From positions 62,001 through 126,000 of the forward strand of contig NZ_QULM01000001.1 of NCBI RefSeq assembly GCF_003482105.1: DNA of 64,000 bases, written 5' to 3'. The notes beneath the pieces were generated by a model. The model saw only the letters and a program-made list of their open reading frames with translations, did not search any database and was not told where the DNA came from. This DNA is from Coprococcus sp. OM04-5BH (GTDB taxonomy: Bacteria > Bacillota > Clostridia > Lachnospirales > Lachnospiraceae). Shown here one piece after another: positions 35,076 to 42,571 of this stretch. The position numbers and the translations under genes are program-made. Each line of letters opens with the position of its first letter. Position 1 is the stretch's first letter.

Positions 35076-35663
35076 TTACTCAATGGCCTCCTGCATATAA
35101 AGTGCAGTAAGGAATGTAAACACAAATGCCTGCAAAAATCCGTCAAAGAAATCAAAATACAGGCTCAGAGGGATCGGTACCACAGCAGGTACAACTACCT
35201 CTATAAGCTTCATAACGACAAAGGCTCCAAGAACATTACCAAAAAGTCGCATACACAATGACAACGGCTTGATGGCCAGCTCCATAACATTAAGCGGCGC
35301 CACTATGGCAACAGGCTCAGCGAAGCTCTTGGCCCATCCCTTAGTACCCTTTGCACGAATAGCTGATATCTGTACCAACACAATACTCATGATTGCCAGA
35401 GTTGCTGTTACGTTCAGATCCTTTGTAGGCGGTTTTACACCAAATATACCCATAATATTAGATAAGCCTATATAAAGTATAACGGTTATAAGATAAGGTA
35501 TATAGTCCTTTCCCTTCTCGCCCAGTACATCGCCGAATAATTTGTTGAAGGTGGTTATTATAGTCTCCAGTGCAAGCTGCACCTTTCCGGGGTTCTCAAC
35601 CCTTAAGTTTCTTACAAATATCACCGACAACAGAACCAGTATCGCCATTACGATCCAGGTCAC
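35076..35663 (-). CDS. atpB: F1Fo ATP synthase a subunit, with an apparent frameshift at its 5' end
   Basis: The subunit carries the proton half-channels: the conserved Arg is in LAIKPLSLCMRLFGNVLGAF and the last helices read FFDGFLQAFVFTFLTALYM. The first usable in-frame start is a GTG at 35663, giving 195 residues and missing about 35. Homologous sequence continues upstream in frame (NTIFSIHIGGLTIDITESIV) to a TGA at 35769-35771. An ATG with a good ribosome binding site (AAAGGATGTG) sits at 35772, one base out of frame. Removing one G from GGG at 35761-35763 would join them. It is either a sequence error or a real frameshift. Confidence 0.85.
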   Translation of the reverse strand: MTWIVMAILVLLSVIFVRNLRVENPGKVQLALETIITTFNKLFGDVLGEKGKDYIPYLITVILYIGLSNIMGIFGVKPPTKDLNVTATLAIMSIVLVQISAIRAKGTKGWAKSFAEPVAIVAPLNVMELAIKPLSLCMRLFGNVLGAFVVMKLIEVVVPAVVPIPLSLYFDFFDGFLQAFVFTFLTALYMQEAIE

Positions 35664-35794
35664 TACTATAGATTCCGTGATGTCTATGGTAAGACCGCCA
35701 ATGTGAATTGAAAATATTGTGTTACAGTTGAGTGCTTCTCCCAGTTCTTCTGCAAGATCACCCGTACGTCATCACATCCTTTCCGTGTATCTCT

Positions 35795-36268
35795 TTACCT
35801 GCCCAATATTTCTATGGCCCGCTTCACATCATCCTCTGACAGTCCCTTAACTGAATTTTCTGTATTTATCCAGTAATTCTCAAGACCTATCCTGTCCCAG
35901 CCCATGTCCATATCGTCAAGTATTACAAAGTTGTCAATACCTTCGATATTGATGTACTCACGGATACCGTAATTCTTGCCATAATCCTCGTACTTACCCG
36001 CAATGTCTGTATCTGCAGGTATCACACCGTACAGGGATATTCCGGCTGCTTCAAACTTATCAAGCATTTCCTTAACCTCAGGATCTGTCACCGGTTCCTT
36101 AACCGCTGCTGCCCTATTGTCACTGGTCAGTATAAGCTTCGCATCTGTAGCCTTGACAATAGCCTTGAGGTTTTCAACATTCTGTGGATTGATGCTTGCC
36201 CCCTTACTGTTACAAAGGAACTTGTTTGAGTTAAGCACACCATCAATATCAAAAAATATTGCCTTCAT
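35795..36268 (-). CDS. HAD-like hydrolase (Swiss-Army-Knife HAD type)
   Basis: This 157-residue protein opens with the HAD nucleophile motif FFDIDGVLNS (Asp 7 and 9), has LILTSDN as motif II, and ends with VILDDMDM plus a short C-terminal helix. The family acts on phosphate groups; members fused to RNA-repair proteins gave it the 'Swiss Army Knife' name. Here it is free-standing, 22 bases upstream of the atpB start region and preceded by the promoter at 36410-36437, so it is the first gene of the ATP synthase transcript. Its link to ATP synthesis is unclear. Confidence 0.75.
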   Translation of the reverse strand: MKAIFFDIDGVLNSNKFLCNSKGASINPQNVENLKAIVKATDAKLILTSDNRAAAVKEPVTDPEVKEMLDKFEAAGISLYGVIPADTDIAGKYEDYGKNYGIREYINIEGIDNFVILDDMDMGWDRIGLENYWINTENSVKGLSEDDVKRAIEILGR

Positions 36269-36437
36269 TATTTTTCCTCTTCCTCTCTCAACGTATGTAG
36301 TGCATTACCATGTTAGAGTCAACTCACTCTCATGATTACGATGAAAAAGCATCCATCATTTCCTTTAAAATGCACTATTTTTCCGTCTGTCACCCGGATA
36401 TCAGTCTTTATTATATCATACCTTGATTTCTTTTCAA
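36269..36437 (-). promoter_or_regulatory. Promoter and structured leader of the HAD-atp operon
   Basis: On the minus strand TTGAAA (36432-36437), a 16-base spacer and TATAAT (36410-36415) are followed by a leader of about 135 bases. In it TAGTGCATT and AATGCACTA pair perfectly over about 65 bases and enclose GATG/CATC and AGAGT/ACTCT hairpins, suggesting a three-way junction close to the HAD ribosome binding site. No terminator and no known riboswitch class is recognised. Confidence 0.55.
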
Positions 36438-36525
36438 TAATAAAGAATGTTCAGAAATTCTCACAGATCTGCCCTTGAATTGTGCAAAATATCTTCCATA
36501 TAGAATATCAAGAATAAGGTTTCAT

Positions 36526-36547
36526 AAAAAAATGCCTAATATGGCAT
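36526..36547 (-). terminator. Small terminator-like hairpin in the 36.5-kb spacer
   Basis: ATGCC and GGCAT pair around ATATTA and are followed by seven T on the minus strand. The stem is short, and no gene ends here; it may stop read-through from the small-RNA candidate upstream. The rest of the 36438-36620 spacer holds nothing else I can name. Confidence 0.35.
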
Positions 36548-36620
36548 GTCATATCTTTGAAAATTTGCAAAAAAAGTCAAGAATACCGCCCTTGCCGTGG
36601 CTTTTAAATGCTCATAAAAC

Positions 36621-36738
36621 AGCGAAAAGGACCATCATAAACGATGGTCCTGATTCCCTCTGCCGAATAATCTCATCCCCAATATGAGATTTTCTGAAAA
36701 CCCCCTTGTTTTCTTAAACAGATGTTATATTTATTATA
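36621..36738 (-). ncRNA. Candidate small RNA with two hairpins
   Basis: A minus-strand TATAAT (36733-36738), with a TTAAAA -35 box 16 bases away (36755-36760), predicts a transcript starting near 36726. It would contain AATCTCAT/ATGAGATT (36669-36691, loop with GGGG) and end at the perfect stem GGACCATC/GATGGTCC (36629-36650) followed by TTTT. The product would be about 105 bases. No reading frame of note is present. The promoter region borders the operator of the divergent repressor gene. Confidence 0.45.
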
Positions 36739-36770
36739 GCACCTGTTTCTGACTTTTTAAGTGACCAGAC

Positions 36771-36821
36771 TACACTTTCGATTTTTTTTGAGTCAAAAAA
36801 AGTGTACTATGCTACACTTTT
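36771..36821 (+). promoter_or_regulatory. Operator region of the HTH/S24-like repressor
   Basis: A 24-base inverted repeat AAAAGTGTA-CTATGC-TACACTTTT lies at 36798-36821, and a half site TACACTTT recurs at 36771-36778, 42 bases from its match (four helical turns). A weak promoter (TTAACC, 17 bases, TAATAT) follows for the repressor gene. The layout suits cooperative autorepression and possibly control of the opposite-strand small RNA. Confidence 0.5.
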
Positions 36822-36900
36822 CGTATGGACTTAACCGAATTTTTGTATTAGAATAATATTATGCACTTTTTACAGATGGTATTTTAACAGGAGATATTTT

Positions 36901-37683
36901 ATGGAATACATGCAAATGAATGAGATCAACGAACGTAATATAGGTGAATGCCTTAAAAACATAATGGCAGCTAAGAAATACACCATATCTATGTTGTCTG
37001 ATGCTACCTCCATATCAGAGGACACCATTAAATCCATCAGAAGCGGCAAGACCCAGAACCCCGGCATATATACAATATTAAATATCTGTAATGCTTTGGG
37101 CTGCAGCATTGACGAGTTTCTGGGAAATCCCAGCATATCTGATGATGAAGCGGAACTGTTAAAGGGCTACAACCGTCTTTACCCTCACGGAAAACGGTAT
37201 ATCCAGACTATCATCCAATCAGAGCTTATACAGCAGCCTGCAGATGAGCATTCATCAAAGAGGTATATCCCTGTGGTCTCTCCTATTCAGATATCCGGCT
37301 CAGATGTGGACTTCTCCATGCATAACACCGATGTTATAGAAATACCCTGGGATTATTATCCCACCGCAGACTTCGCAGTCCGTATATGTACCAGAAAGCT
37401 TCACCCTATATACGGTCCCGGTGATATCCTTGCCATCGAAACAGGCTTTCCCTCCATTGGAAATGTTGCCATGTTCGTTGACAAAAGCGGTACCCAGTTG
37501 ATCAGGCGCTATGAGGAAAGCAACAGCACAGGCTATCTCACCTCAATAAACGGTCATCACCTCTCCACCAGGTTGAGTGACGACATAATATGCATCGGCA
37601 CTATTCTCGGCATAATCCGTTATAAAGAAATAACGGCGCATAAATCCATATCAGACACCGCCCATACTGAAGGCTTATCCTGA
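36901..37683 (+). CDS. XRE-family repressor with degenerate S24/LexA-like domain
   Basis: This 260-residue protein has an N-terminal XRE helix-turn-helix (ISMLSDATSISEDTIKSIRSGK, about 25-50) and a C-terminal domain like the S24 part of CI/LexA repressors (DFAVRICTRKLHPIYGPGDILAIE). The catalytic Ser-Met pair of active S24 domains is replaced by Lys-Leu-His, and the usual Lys region reads TQLIRRYE, so self-cleavage is not expected. CAGGAG lies 8 bases before the ATG. It sits alone, with inverted-repeat operators upstream. Probably a stable regulator, perhaps of phage origin. Confidence 0.8.
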   Translation: MEYMQMNEINERNIGECLKNIMAAKKYTISMLSDATSISEDTIKSIRSGKTQNPGIYTILNICNALGCSIDEFLGNPSISDDEAELLKGYNRLYPHGKRYIQTIIQSELIQQPADEHSSKRYIPVVSPIQISGSDVDFSMHNTDVIEIPWDYYPTADFAVRICTRKLHPIYGPGDILAIETGFPSIGNVAMFVDKSGTQLIRRYEESNSTGYLTSINGHHLSTRLSDDIICIGTILGIIRYKEITAHKSISDTAHTEGLS

Positions 37684-37831
37684 CGGATCACTCACGCCGT
37701 TGCTTTCTTATATATACTCTTTTTTCTTATGTATTCCAGTTTTCTTCGACCGGCAGCTATTTATCGGTCACCGGTTCTGCACTTTGCCATTTTGCTTGTC
37801 TATCTTCTAATCTGCTTTAACAGCCCTTCAA

Positions 37832-38725
37832 TCAATCCTCTCTTGAGCCTGTTATGAGCCATGGAGACGGCTGGGTCACGAAGATATGTTCCTTATTTGT
37901 CTTTGACACTGTGATCTGTGTAGCTTCAAAATTCTTAATTCCAAGCTTGTCGAATATCAGCTTGCAATTCGCAAGGATACTGAGATCAAGGGTGTATATT
38001 ACAAACTGCATTGAAGGATTGAGCTTCAACAGTCTCTCCATATCCGACTCAAGGTAGTGATTCGCAACTATAAATGCAAGTCTTGGAACAGGAACCTTGC
38101 TTAAAGACTCCTCTGTCATGTCAGGGATTATCTTTACATTGTGGACACCGAATTTATCTACGTTCTCTTCCATGGATCTTCTTGATCCTGCATCCGGCTC
38201 AACTGCGATTATTGTTCCTTCACTGGCTGTGATAGCCGCCTCAATAACAATACTCTCTGCCATAAGGGCAAGGATCTTGTCATGGGTGTCAACTCCCAGC
38301 ATACTCATTATGACTGCTCTTATTTCATTTCCAACATATCTTACACTTCCCGACGAGAACATGTCATTCTTCATTCCGTATCTTACGGACTCCCTTGTCT
38401 TCTCATTCTCAATATAGACAACTGTCGATGCTTTTATCTTCTGATTAAGAACCTGCTTTATCTGCACATGCTTAACCTCGCCGCCCGGTGCACAGCCCTC
38501 GGCATACCACATTTCGTAATCACCGAAGCCCTTCTCCCAAAGCTCATAGAACAGATCCTCATGACTGTCATCAGTAAATATAAGAACTCTCTTATGTGTA
38601 TCAATAGTTGGCACAACATTCTTATCCTTATTGCAGATATTAAGAAGCTTGATCTTCTCAGGGCTTACGCACATTCTGTCCGCGAAATAGCCAAGCCAGT
38701 CAAGCATATTTTTATTATTATACAT
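37832..38725 (-). CDS. Degenerate CbiE/CbiT-like (precorrin methyltransferase-like) protein
   Basis: This 297-residue protein resembles the end of CbiE joined to CbiT. The CbiE part shows LFYELWEKGFGDYEMWYAEG and YGMKNDMF; the CbiT part starts EIRAVIMSMLGV and has VIEAAITASEGTIIAVEPDA and MEENVDKFGVHNVKII. The glycine-rich SAM-binding loop expected between them (GxGxG) reads ILALMAES, two residues short, so it probably does not bind SAM normally. No other cobalamin genes are near. GGAGGAG precedes the ATG. The function has likely drifted. Confidence 0.6.
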   Translation of the reverse strand: MYNNKNMLDWLGYFADRMCVSPEKIKLLNICNKDKNVVPTIDTHKRVLIFTDDSHEDLFYELWEKGFGDYEMWYAEGCAPGGEVKHVQIKQVLNQKIKASTVVYIENEKTRESVRYGMKNDMFSSGSVRYVGNEIRAVIMSMLGVDTHDKILALMAESIVIEAAITASEGTIIAVEPDAGSRRSMEENVDKFGVHNVKIIPDMTEESLSKVPVPRLAFIVANHYLESDMERLLKLNPSMQFVIYTLDLSILANCKLIFDKLGIKNFEATQITVSKTNKEHIFVTQPSPWLITGSRED

Positions 38726-38859
38726 ACCTTACTCCTCCAATCCTTTTATTTCATTTATAACATTTAAGACCTTTTTCTCACAAATTGTTCAGGCAGATAC
38801 ATCTCCATCTTATTAATTTATAATAACATTTTATTTTAGTCTTATAATCCGTATGTAAT

Positions 38860-40092
38860 CTATCTGCTGAATTTCTTCACAAGAATACTTGCGTTGTGTC
38901 CTCCAAATCCAAGTGAATTGCTCAGTGCATAGTTCACACCCTTATGTACGCCCTCGCCCATTGTGTAGTTAAGGTCTATTTCACCCTCTGTCTCCCTGAG
39001 ACCTACTGTTGGGTGGATGTATGAATCTTCTATTGACTTGACACAGGTAATAAACTCAACAGCACCTGCCGCGCCGAATAAATGTCCGATCATTGACTTG
39101 GTGGAGTTTATATTAACATTGTAAGCCTCATCTCCAAATGCTTTCTTTATGGCTCTTGTTTCATAAAGATCATTGTGATGGGTGCTTGTTCCATGGGCAT
39201 TAATGTAATCAACGTCTGCCGGTGTAATTCCCGCTTCATTTATGGCAAGGGTCATGGCTCTTGCTGCTCCCTCTCCATCCTCTGCAGGGGATGTGATGTG
39301 GAATGCGTCACAGGTTGAACCATAGCCAACTATCTCAGCAAGAATCTTAGCTCCACGAGCCTCTGCATGTTCAAGGGACTCAAGGATGACAACTCCGGCA
39401 CCTTCACCGATAACAAATCCACATCTGTCCTTGTCAAATGGTATTGAAGCCCTTGCAGGATCAGTTGCACTTGACAATGCTGTCATTGATGTGAAGCCTG
39501 CTACATTTGTAGCACATATAGGTGACTCTGCTCCTCCGGCTGCCATAACGTCTGCTTCGCCGTACTGAATATATCTGTATGCCTCACCGATGGAATTGGT
39601 TCCTGTGGCACAAGCTGTAACTACATCTGTACATTTTCCCTTAAGTCCGTAAGCTATAGCCACATTGCCTGCAGCCATGTTTGATATCATGGTAGGAACC
39701 ATCATAACACTTACCTTTGTTCTCCCCTCAAGGATCTTCTTGTGTTCTCTCTCGATAGGCTGCACTCCACCAAGGCCGTTTCCTATACAGGTTCCAAATC
39801 TTGTAAGATCTTCCTTCTCAAGATCAATACCTGCGTCCTTAATAGCTTCCCCTGTTGCCGCAACCGCATACTGACAGAAAGGCTCCATTCTTCTTGCCGC
39901 CTTTGGATCCATGTATCTGCCCGGATCGAAGTTCTTGACCTCCGCCCCCATTCTGCACTTGAACCCGCTTACGTCAAACTGTGTTATCTCACCTATTCCG
40001 ACTGTATTCTTCTTTATATTCTCCCAGAATTCTTCTACGCTGTTTCCTATTGGAGTTACTGCTCCCATTCCTGTTACTACTACTCTTCTCAT
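38860..40092 (-). CDS. fabF: 3-oxoacyl-ACP synthase II (FabF)
   Basis: This 410-residue condensing enzyme elongates fatty acyl-ACP. The catalytic triad is visible: Cys in VTACATGTNS near 164, His in INAHGTSTHHND and His in SMIGHLFGAAGAVE, with the C-terminal GFGGHNAS loop. The ATG at 40092 follows ACGAGG; a longer reading to 40176 has no start signal. It has its own promoter at 40148-40176 and is separated from fabG by the motor pair and the foldback element. Confidence 0.95.
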   Translation of the reverse strand: MRRVVVTGMGAVTPIGNSVEEFWENIKKNTVGIGEITQFDVSGFKCRMGAEVKNFDPGRYMDPKAARRMEPFCQYAVAATGEAIKDAGIDLEKEDLTRFGTCIGNGLGGVQPIEREHKKILEGRTKVSVMMVPTMISNMAAGNVAIAYGLKGKCTDVVTACATGTNSIGEAYRYIQYGEADVMAAGGAESPICATNVAGFTSMTALSSATDPARASIPFDKDRCGFVIGEGAGVVILESLEHAEARGAKILAEIVGYGSTCDAFHITSPAEDGEGAARAMTLAINEAGITPADVDYINAHGTSTHHNDLYETRAIKKAFGDEAYNVNINSTKSMIGHLFGAAGAVEFITCVKSIEDSYIHPTVGLRETEGEIDLNYTMGEGVHKGVNYALSNSLGFGGHNASILVKKFSR

Positions 40093-40147
40093 TTTGTACC
40101 TCGTATCATTTATTTGTAGAGGTCCTCTGCGACCCCCGGATGAATAA

Positions 40148-40176
40148 ATTCTACCACAATGTAATATATATAACAA
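40148..40176 (-). promoter_or_regulatory. fabF promoter
   Basis: On the minus strand TTGTTA (40171-40176), a 17-base spacer and TAGAAT (40148-40153) lie in the 137-base gap after the ZorB-like gene. No FapR-like operator is recognised. It shows that fabF is not dependent on read-through from the motor genes. Confidence 0.6.
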
Positions 40177-40229
40177 GAATAAATAGTTTTCATTACTATG
40201 TGCCGGGTGCAGGAATCGCCGAGTTTAAA

Positions 40230-40985
40230 TTACTTGTCCTTAAGTATATCCATCATTTCGTCGATCATTTCCTCATCCTGTAGTCTGAAGAGTATCTCAA
40301 CACGTCTCGATGCGTCAAGATCTACAGTTCCGTCCTCCTTGTAGATAGGATTGCTGTAGGATTTACCATTTGCAGTGAGGACACTTCGGAGCATTTCAAC
40401 CTCACTCTGGCTGATGATACCGTTGCTCTCTGTGAGACAGTACCGGGCAACGGAAAACGCTCTCTGCTGGGAAAGCTCAAGGTTATACAGGTATGAACCG
40501 TCTGTATCAGTATGTCCCTCTATGATGATCTCTGAAACATATTCTCTGTAATCGTCGCTTAACAGGACGCTGCAGTACCTTGGAAGAAATTCCTTTATAA
40601 AGTCCTTGCCCTCTGTCTTGAGATCGCTCTCATCAACATCAAAAAGTACGCTGGCGTCAAAGGTTATAGCTCCGGTCTTCTCGTCTATCTTAATGTTCAG
40701 GTTGCTGTCTGAGAACTCATCTCTCAGGGCTTCAACCAGATCACTTCTTATTCCTGCTATCCTGTCCAGCTCCTTCTGCTGTTCATTTAACAGTTGTTCC
40801 TGTTCTTTTATTATCTGTTTCTGCTGTTCAAGCTCTTCCTGCTTACTTTCATACTGGCTCTTTGACTGCATGAGTGTGAATGATATTATCAGGATAAATA
40901 TAAGCAGCAGGGCAGCCATCATATCTGAGTAGGATAACCAGTAGCTGGTCTCCTCCCCTTCCGGTCTTCTCTTTTTCTTACTCAT
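40230..40985 (-). CDS. ZorB/MotB-like stator protein with OmpA peptidoglycan-binding domain
   Basis: This 251-residue protein has a basic N-terminus, one transmembrane helix preceded by the ion-carrying Asp in SYSDMMAALLLIF (Asp 21, like MotB Asp 32), a coiled coil rich in Gln/Glu (about 45-80), and an OmpA-like domain (IIIEGHTDTDGSYLYNLELSQQRAFSVARY, then ASRRVEILFR). It would anchor to peptidoglycan and, with the upstream MotA/ExbB-like partner, form a proton-driven motor. It matches ZorB in size and layout. No flagellar, Tol or Zorya effector genes are nearby. Confidence 0.75.
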   Translation of the reverse strand: MSKKKRRPEGEETSYWLSYSDMMAALLLIFILIISFTLMQSKSQYESKQEELEQQKQIIKEQEQLLNEQQKELDRIAGIRSDLVEALRDEFSDSNLNIKIDEKTGAITFDASVLFDVDESDLKTEGKDFIKEFLPRYCSVLLSDDYREYVSEIIIEGHTDTDGSYLYNLELSQQRAFSVARYCLTESNGIISQSEVEMLRSVLTANGKSYSNPIYKEDGTVDLDASRRVEILFRLQDEEMIDEMMDILKDK

Positions 40986-41032
40986 AATCTTCTCCGTTCC
41001 GCCATTTCCCGGCGTTTTATCAATGAAAGTTC

Positions 41033-42049
41033 CTACTGTCCGGACTTACCCGACTGTGATATAGCCCTCGGTCTGTTTATCCTTCCATTGAATATATCAT
41101 TCTGTTCCCTGGTAAGCAGCCTTATGTCCTCAATGTTCTCACCCATTGCCTTAAGATATGGCAGAAGCTTCTCTTCTATGGCTTTCTGGGATGCCAGCAC
41201 TGCCTCAAGCTGTTTCTTCTGGATGTCCAGTGCCAGATTGCCGTTGTCGTAAGTGGCGTCAGGACGGACATAACGCTTGAATTCATCTACAAATTCATCC
41301 AGCTTGTGATATGCCTGTTCAAGAACTGTCTTAAATATCAGGTTGAATGTAAGGGAGAATATCATACCGTAGATGGATGTATGAAAAGCAACCTTGATGC
41401 CATCCATCAGCGGTCCGATGCTGTTGGTGATCTCCTCTGCCGAGCCTGTGTTAAATGCCTGAAGTCCGATGGACAGACCTATGAAGGTTCCAAGGATACC
41501 AAGACCTGTCATGGCTCCCGGCACAAGGCTTAAACGCCCCTTCTCCACAGCGTCATCAATAAGCTGATAGTTTATGAAATCCTCAATGTCACAGGCGTAT
41601 TTTTCTTCATCATCCTGCTCCAGTCTCTTCATTTCCTCAACGTAATCAACGTAGGAATTTCTCAGGTGCTCCTCGTTGAATATCCCATATCTGCTCTCAG
41701 TTCTGTACATGTCCCATAAGAGCTTCTTCTCCTTGGCATAATCGCCCTTTATGTAGCTTATGGCTATCCTGAAATCCTCCCCCATCTGATCTATGTGCTT
41801 AAGATGCTTATATGCATATACAAATATAGCTCCCACTATACCAAACATGCACACGCTGATAAGTACATTTGCAGGGTCAATACTGTCATTTGTCACGTTT
41901 AATATTATGCAGATGCCAAGCATCACTACATAAACCACCGGCAGCCACTTCTTGTTAAGCTCCACCTTCATGTTCTGCTTCTTTCTGAAAGCCCTTGCAG
42001 CCCTCTCATTCTGCGGTCTGACGGTCTTTAGTCTGTTGTTTTTGTTCAT
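41033..42049 (-). CDS. ZorA/MotA/ExbB-like proton-channel protein
   Basis: This 338-residue protein has TM helices near 31-50 and 58-82, a cytoplasmic segment of about 100 residues, and the MotA/TolQ/ExbB core: LVPGAMTGLGILGTFIGLSIGL and DGIKVAFHTSIYGMIFSLTFN. The C-terminal tail of about 90 residues is helical (QKKQLEAVLASQKAIEEKLLPYL), far shorter than the long tail of Zorya ZorA. The ATG at 42049 follows GGGGAGA. It precedes its ZorB-like partner by 47 bases and has its own promoter. The pair lies inside the fatty-acid cluster. Confidence 0.75.
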   Translation of the reverse strand: MNKNNRLKTVRPQNERAARAFRKKQNMKVELNKKWLPVVYVVMLGICIILNVTNDSIDPANVLISVCMFGIVGAIFVYAYKHLKHIDQMGEDFRIAISYIKGDYAKEKKLLWDMYRTESRYGIFNEEHLRNSYVDYVEEMKRLEQDDEEKYACDIEDFINYQLIDDAVEKGRLSLVPGAMTGLGILGTFIGLSIGLQAFNTGSAEEITNSIGPLMDGIKVAFHTSIYGMIFSLTFNLIFKTVLEQAYHKLDEFVDEFKRYVRPDATYDNGNLALDIQKKQLEAVLASQKAIEEKLLPYLKAMGENIEDIRLLTREQNDIFNGRINRPRAISQSGKSGQ

Positions 42050-42101
42050 CGCTCTTTCTCCCCGGAATAAAATTTCCTGCTTCCTTCCGGACAGCAGGTA
42101 C

Positions 42102-42131
42102 ACTGTCTCAAATTATACCATTCATCCGTCA
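42102..42131 (-). promoter_or_regulatory. Promoter of the motor-pair genes
   Basis: On the minus strand TTGGTA (42126-42131), an 18-base spacer and a perfect TATAAT (42102-42107) precede the ZorA-like gene, between it and the foldback element. Confidence 0.6.
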
Positions 42132-42269
42132 TTTTTACCAACAAAAATTGCATTTTTTATGTTTTTTAGTCAAATTACACAATTATCGGGCTATTGAAAA
42201 TTCCTCCCCACCGCTTTTCCTATGGACCACCATATAAAATTTTCTGCACAAAGGCTTATTGCACAAAAG

Positions 42270-42542
42270 GACGCCCAAACTTATACGTACAAAATGAAGA
42301 CTCAGTAAAATTCACATATAATATATAAGCAAAGACAGTAGTGATATTTTTCGTTATACGGTTTTACCTAATTACCGGCACCAAGCCCATGTTTGAGCAT
42401 AAATACAATTTATTTTATTTATGCGAGTTTGGGCGACTGCCGGTTAATAAATGGTAGAACCGGATAGAAAAATGAACGTGTCTTGCTATATATTTATATG
42501 TGAATACTCGTCAGTCTCATCCACACACTAAGTTTGGGCGTC
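42270..42542. repeat. 273-bp foldback element with 14-bp perfect terminal inverted repeats
   Basis: GACGCCCAAACTTA (42270-42283) recurs inverted at 42529-42542. Moving inwards, ATTCACATATAA and AGCAA pair with 42483-42505, GACA..ATTTTTC with 42464-42482, CGGTTTTACC (42359-42368) with GGTAGAACCG (42453-42462), ACCGGCA with TGCCGGT (42374-42380, 42438-42444), GCCC with GGGC, and GCATAAATA with TATTTATGC (42397-42405, 42416-42424), ending in a 10-base loop. Nearly the whole length folds on itself. AAAAG and TTTTTT flank it. It fills most of the fabG/ZorA-like gap and has no reading frame of note. Confidence 0.8.
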
Positions 42543-42571
42543 TTTTTTCGTTTATGTAGTTTGCTTATCCC

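Noticed and set aside
36306..36440. About 40-codon minus-strand frame ending TDGKIVHFKGNDGCFF-like residues
   Set aside because: It looks protein-like but has no start codon with a ribosome binding site and overlaps the HAD promoter and folded leader.
40230..42049. Complete Zorya defence system
   Set aside because: Only the motor pair is present; no ZorC, ZorD or ZorE-like gene is found in the window and the ZorA tail is short.
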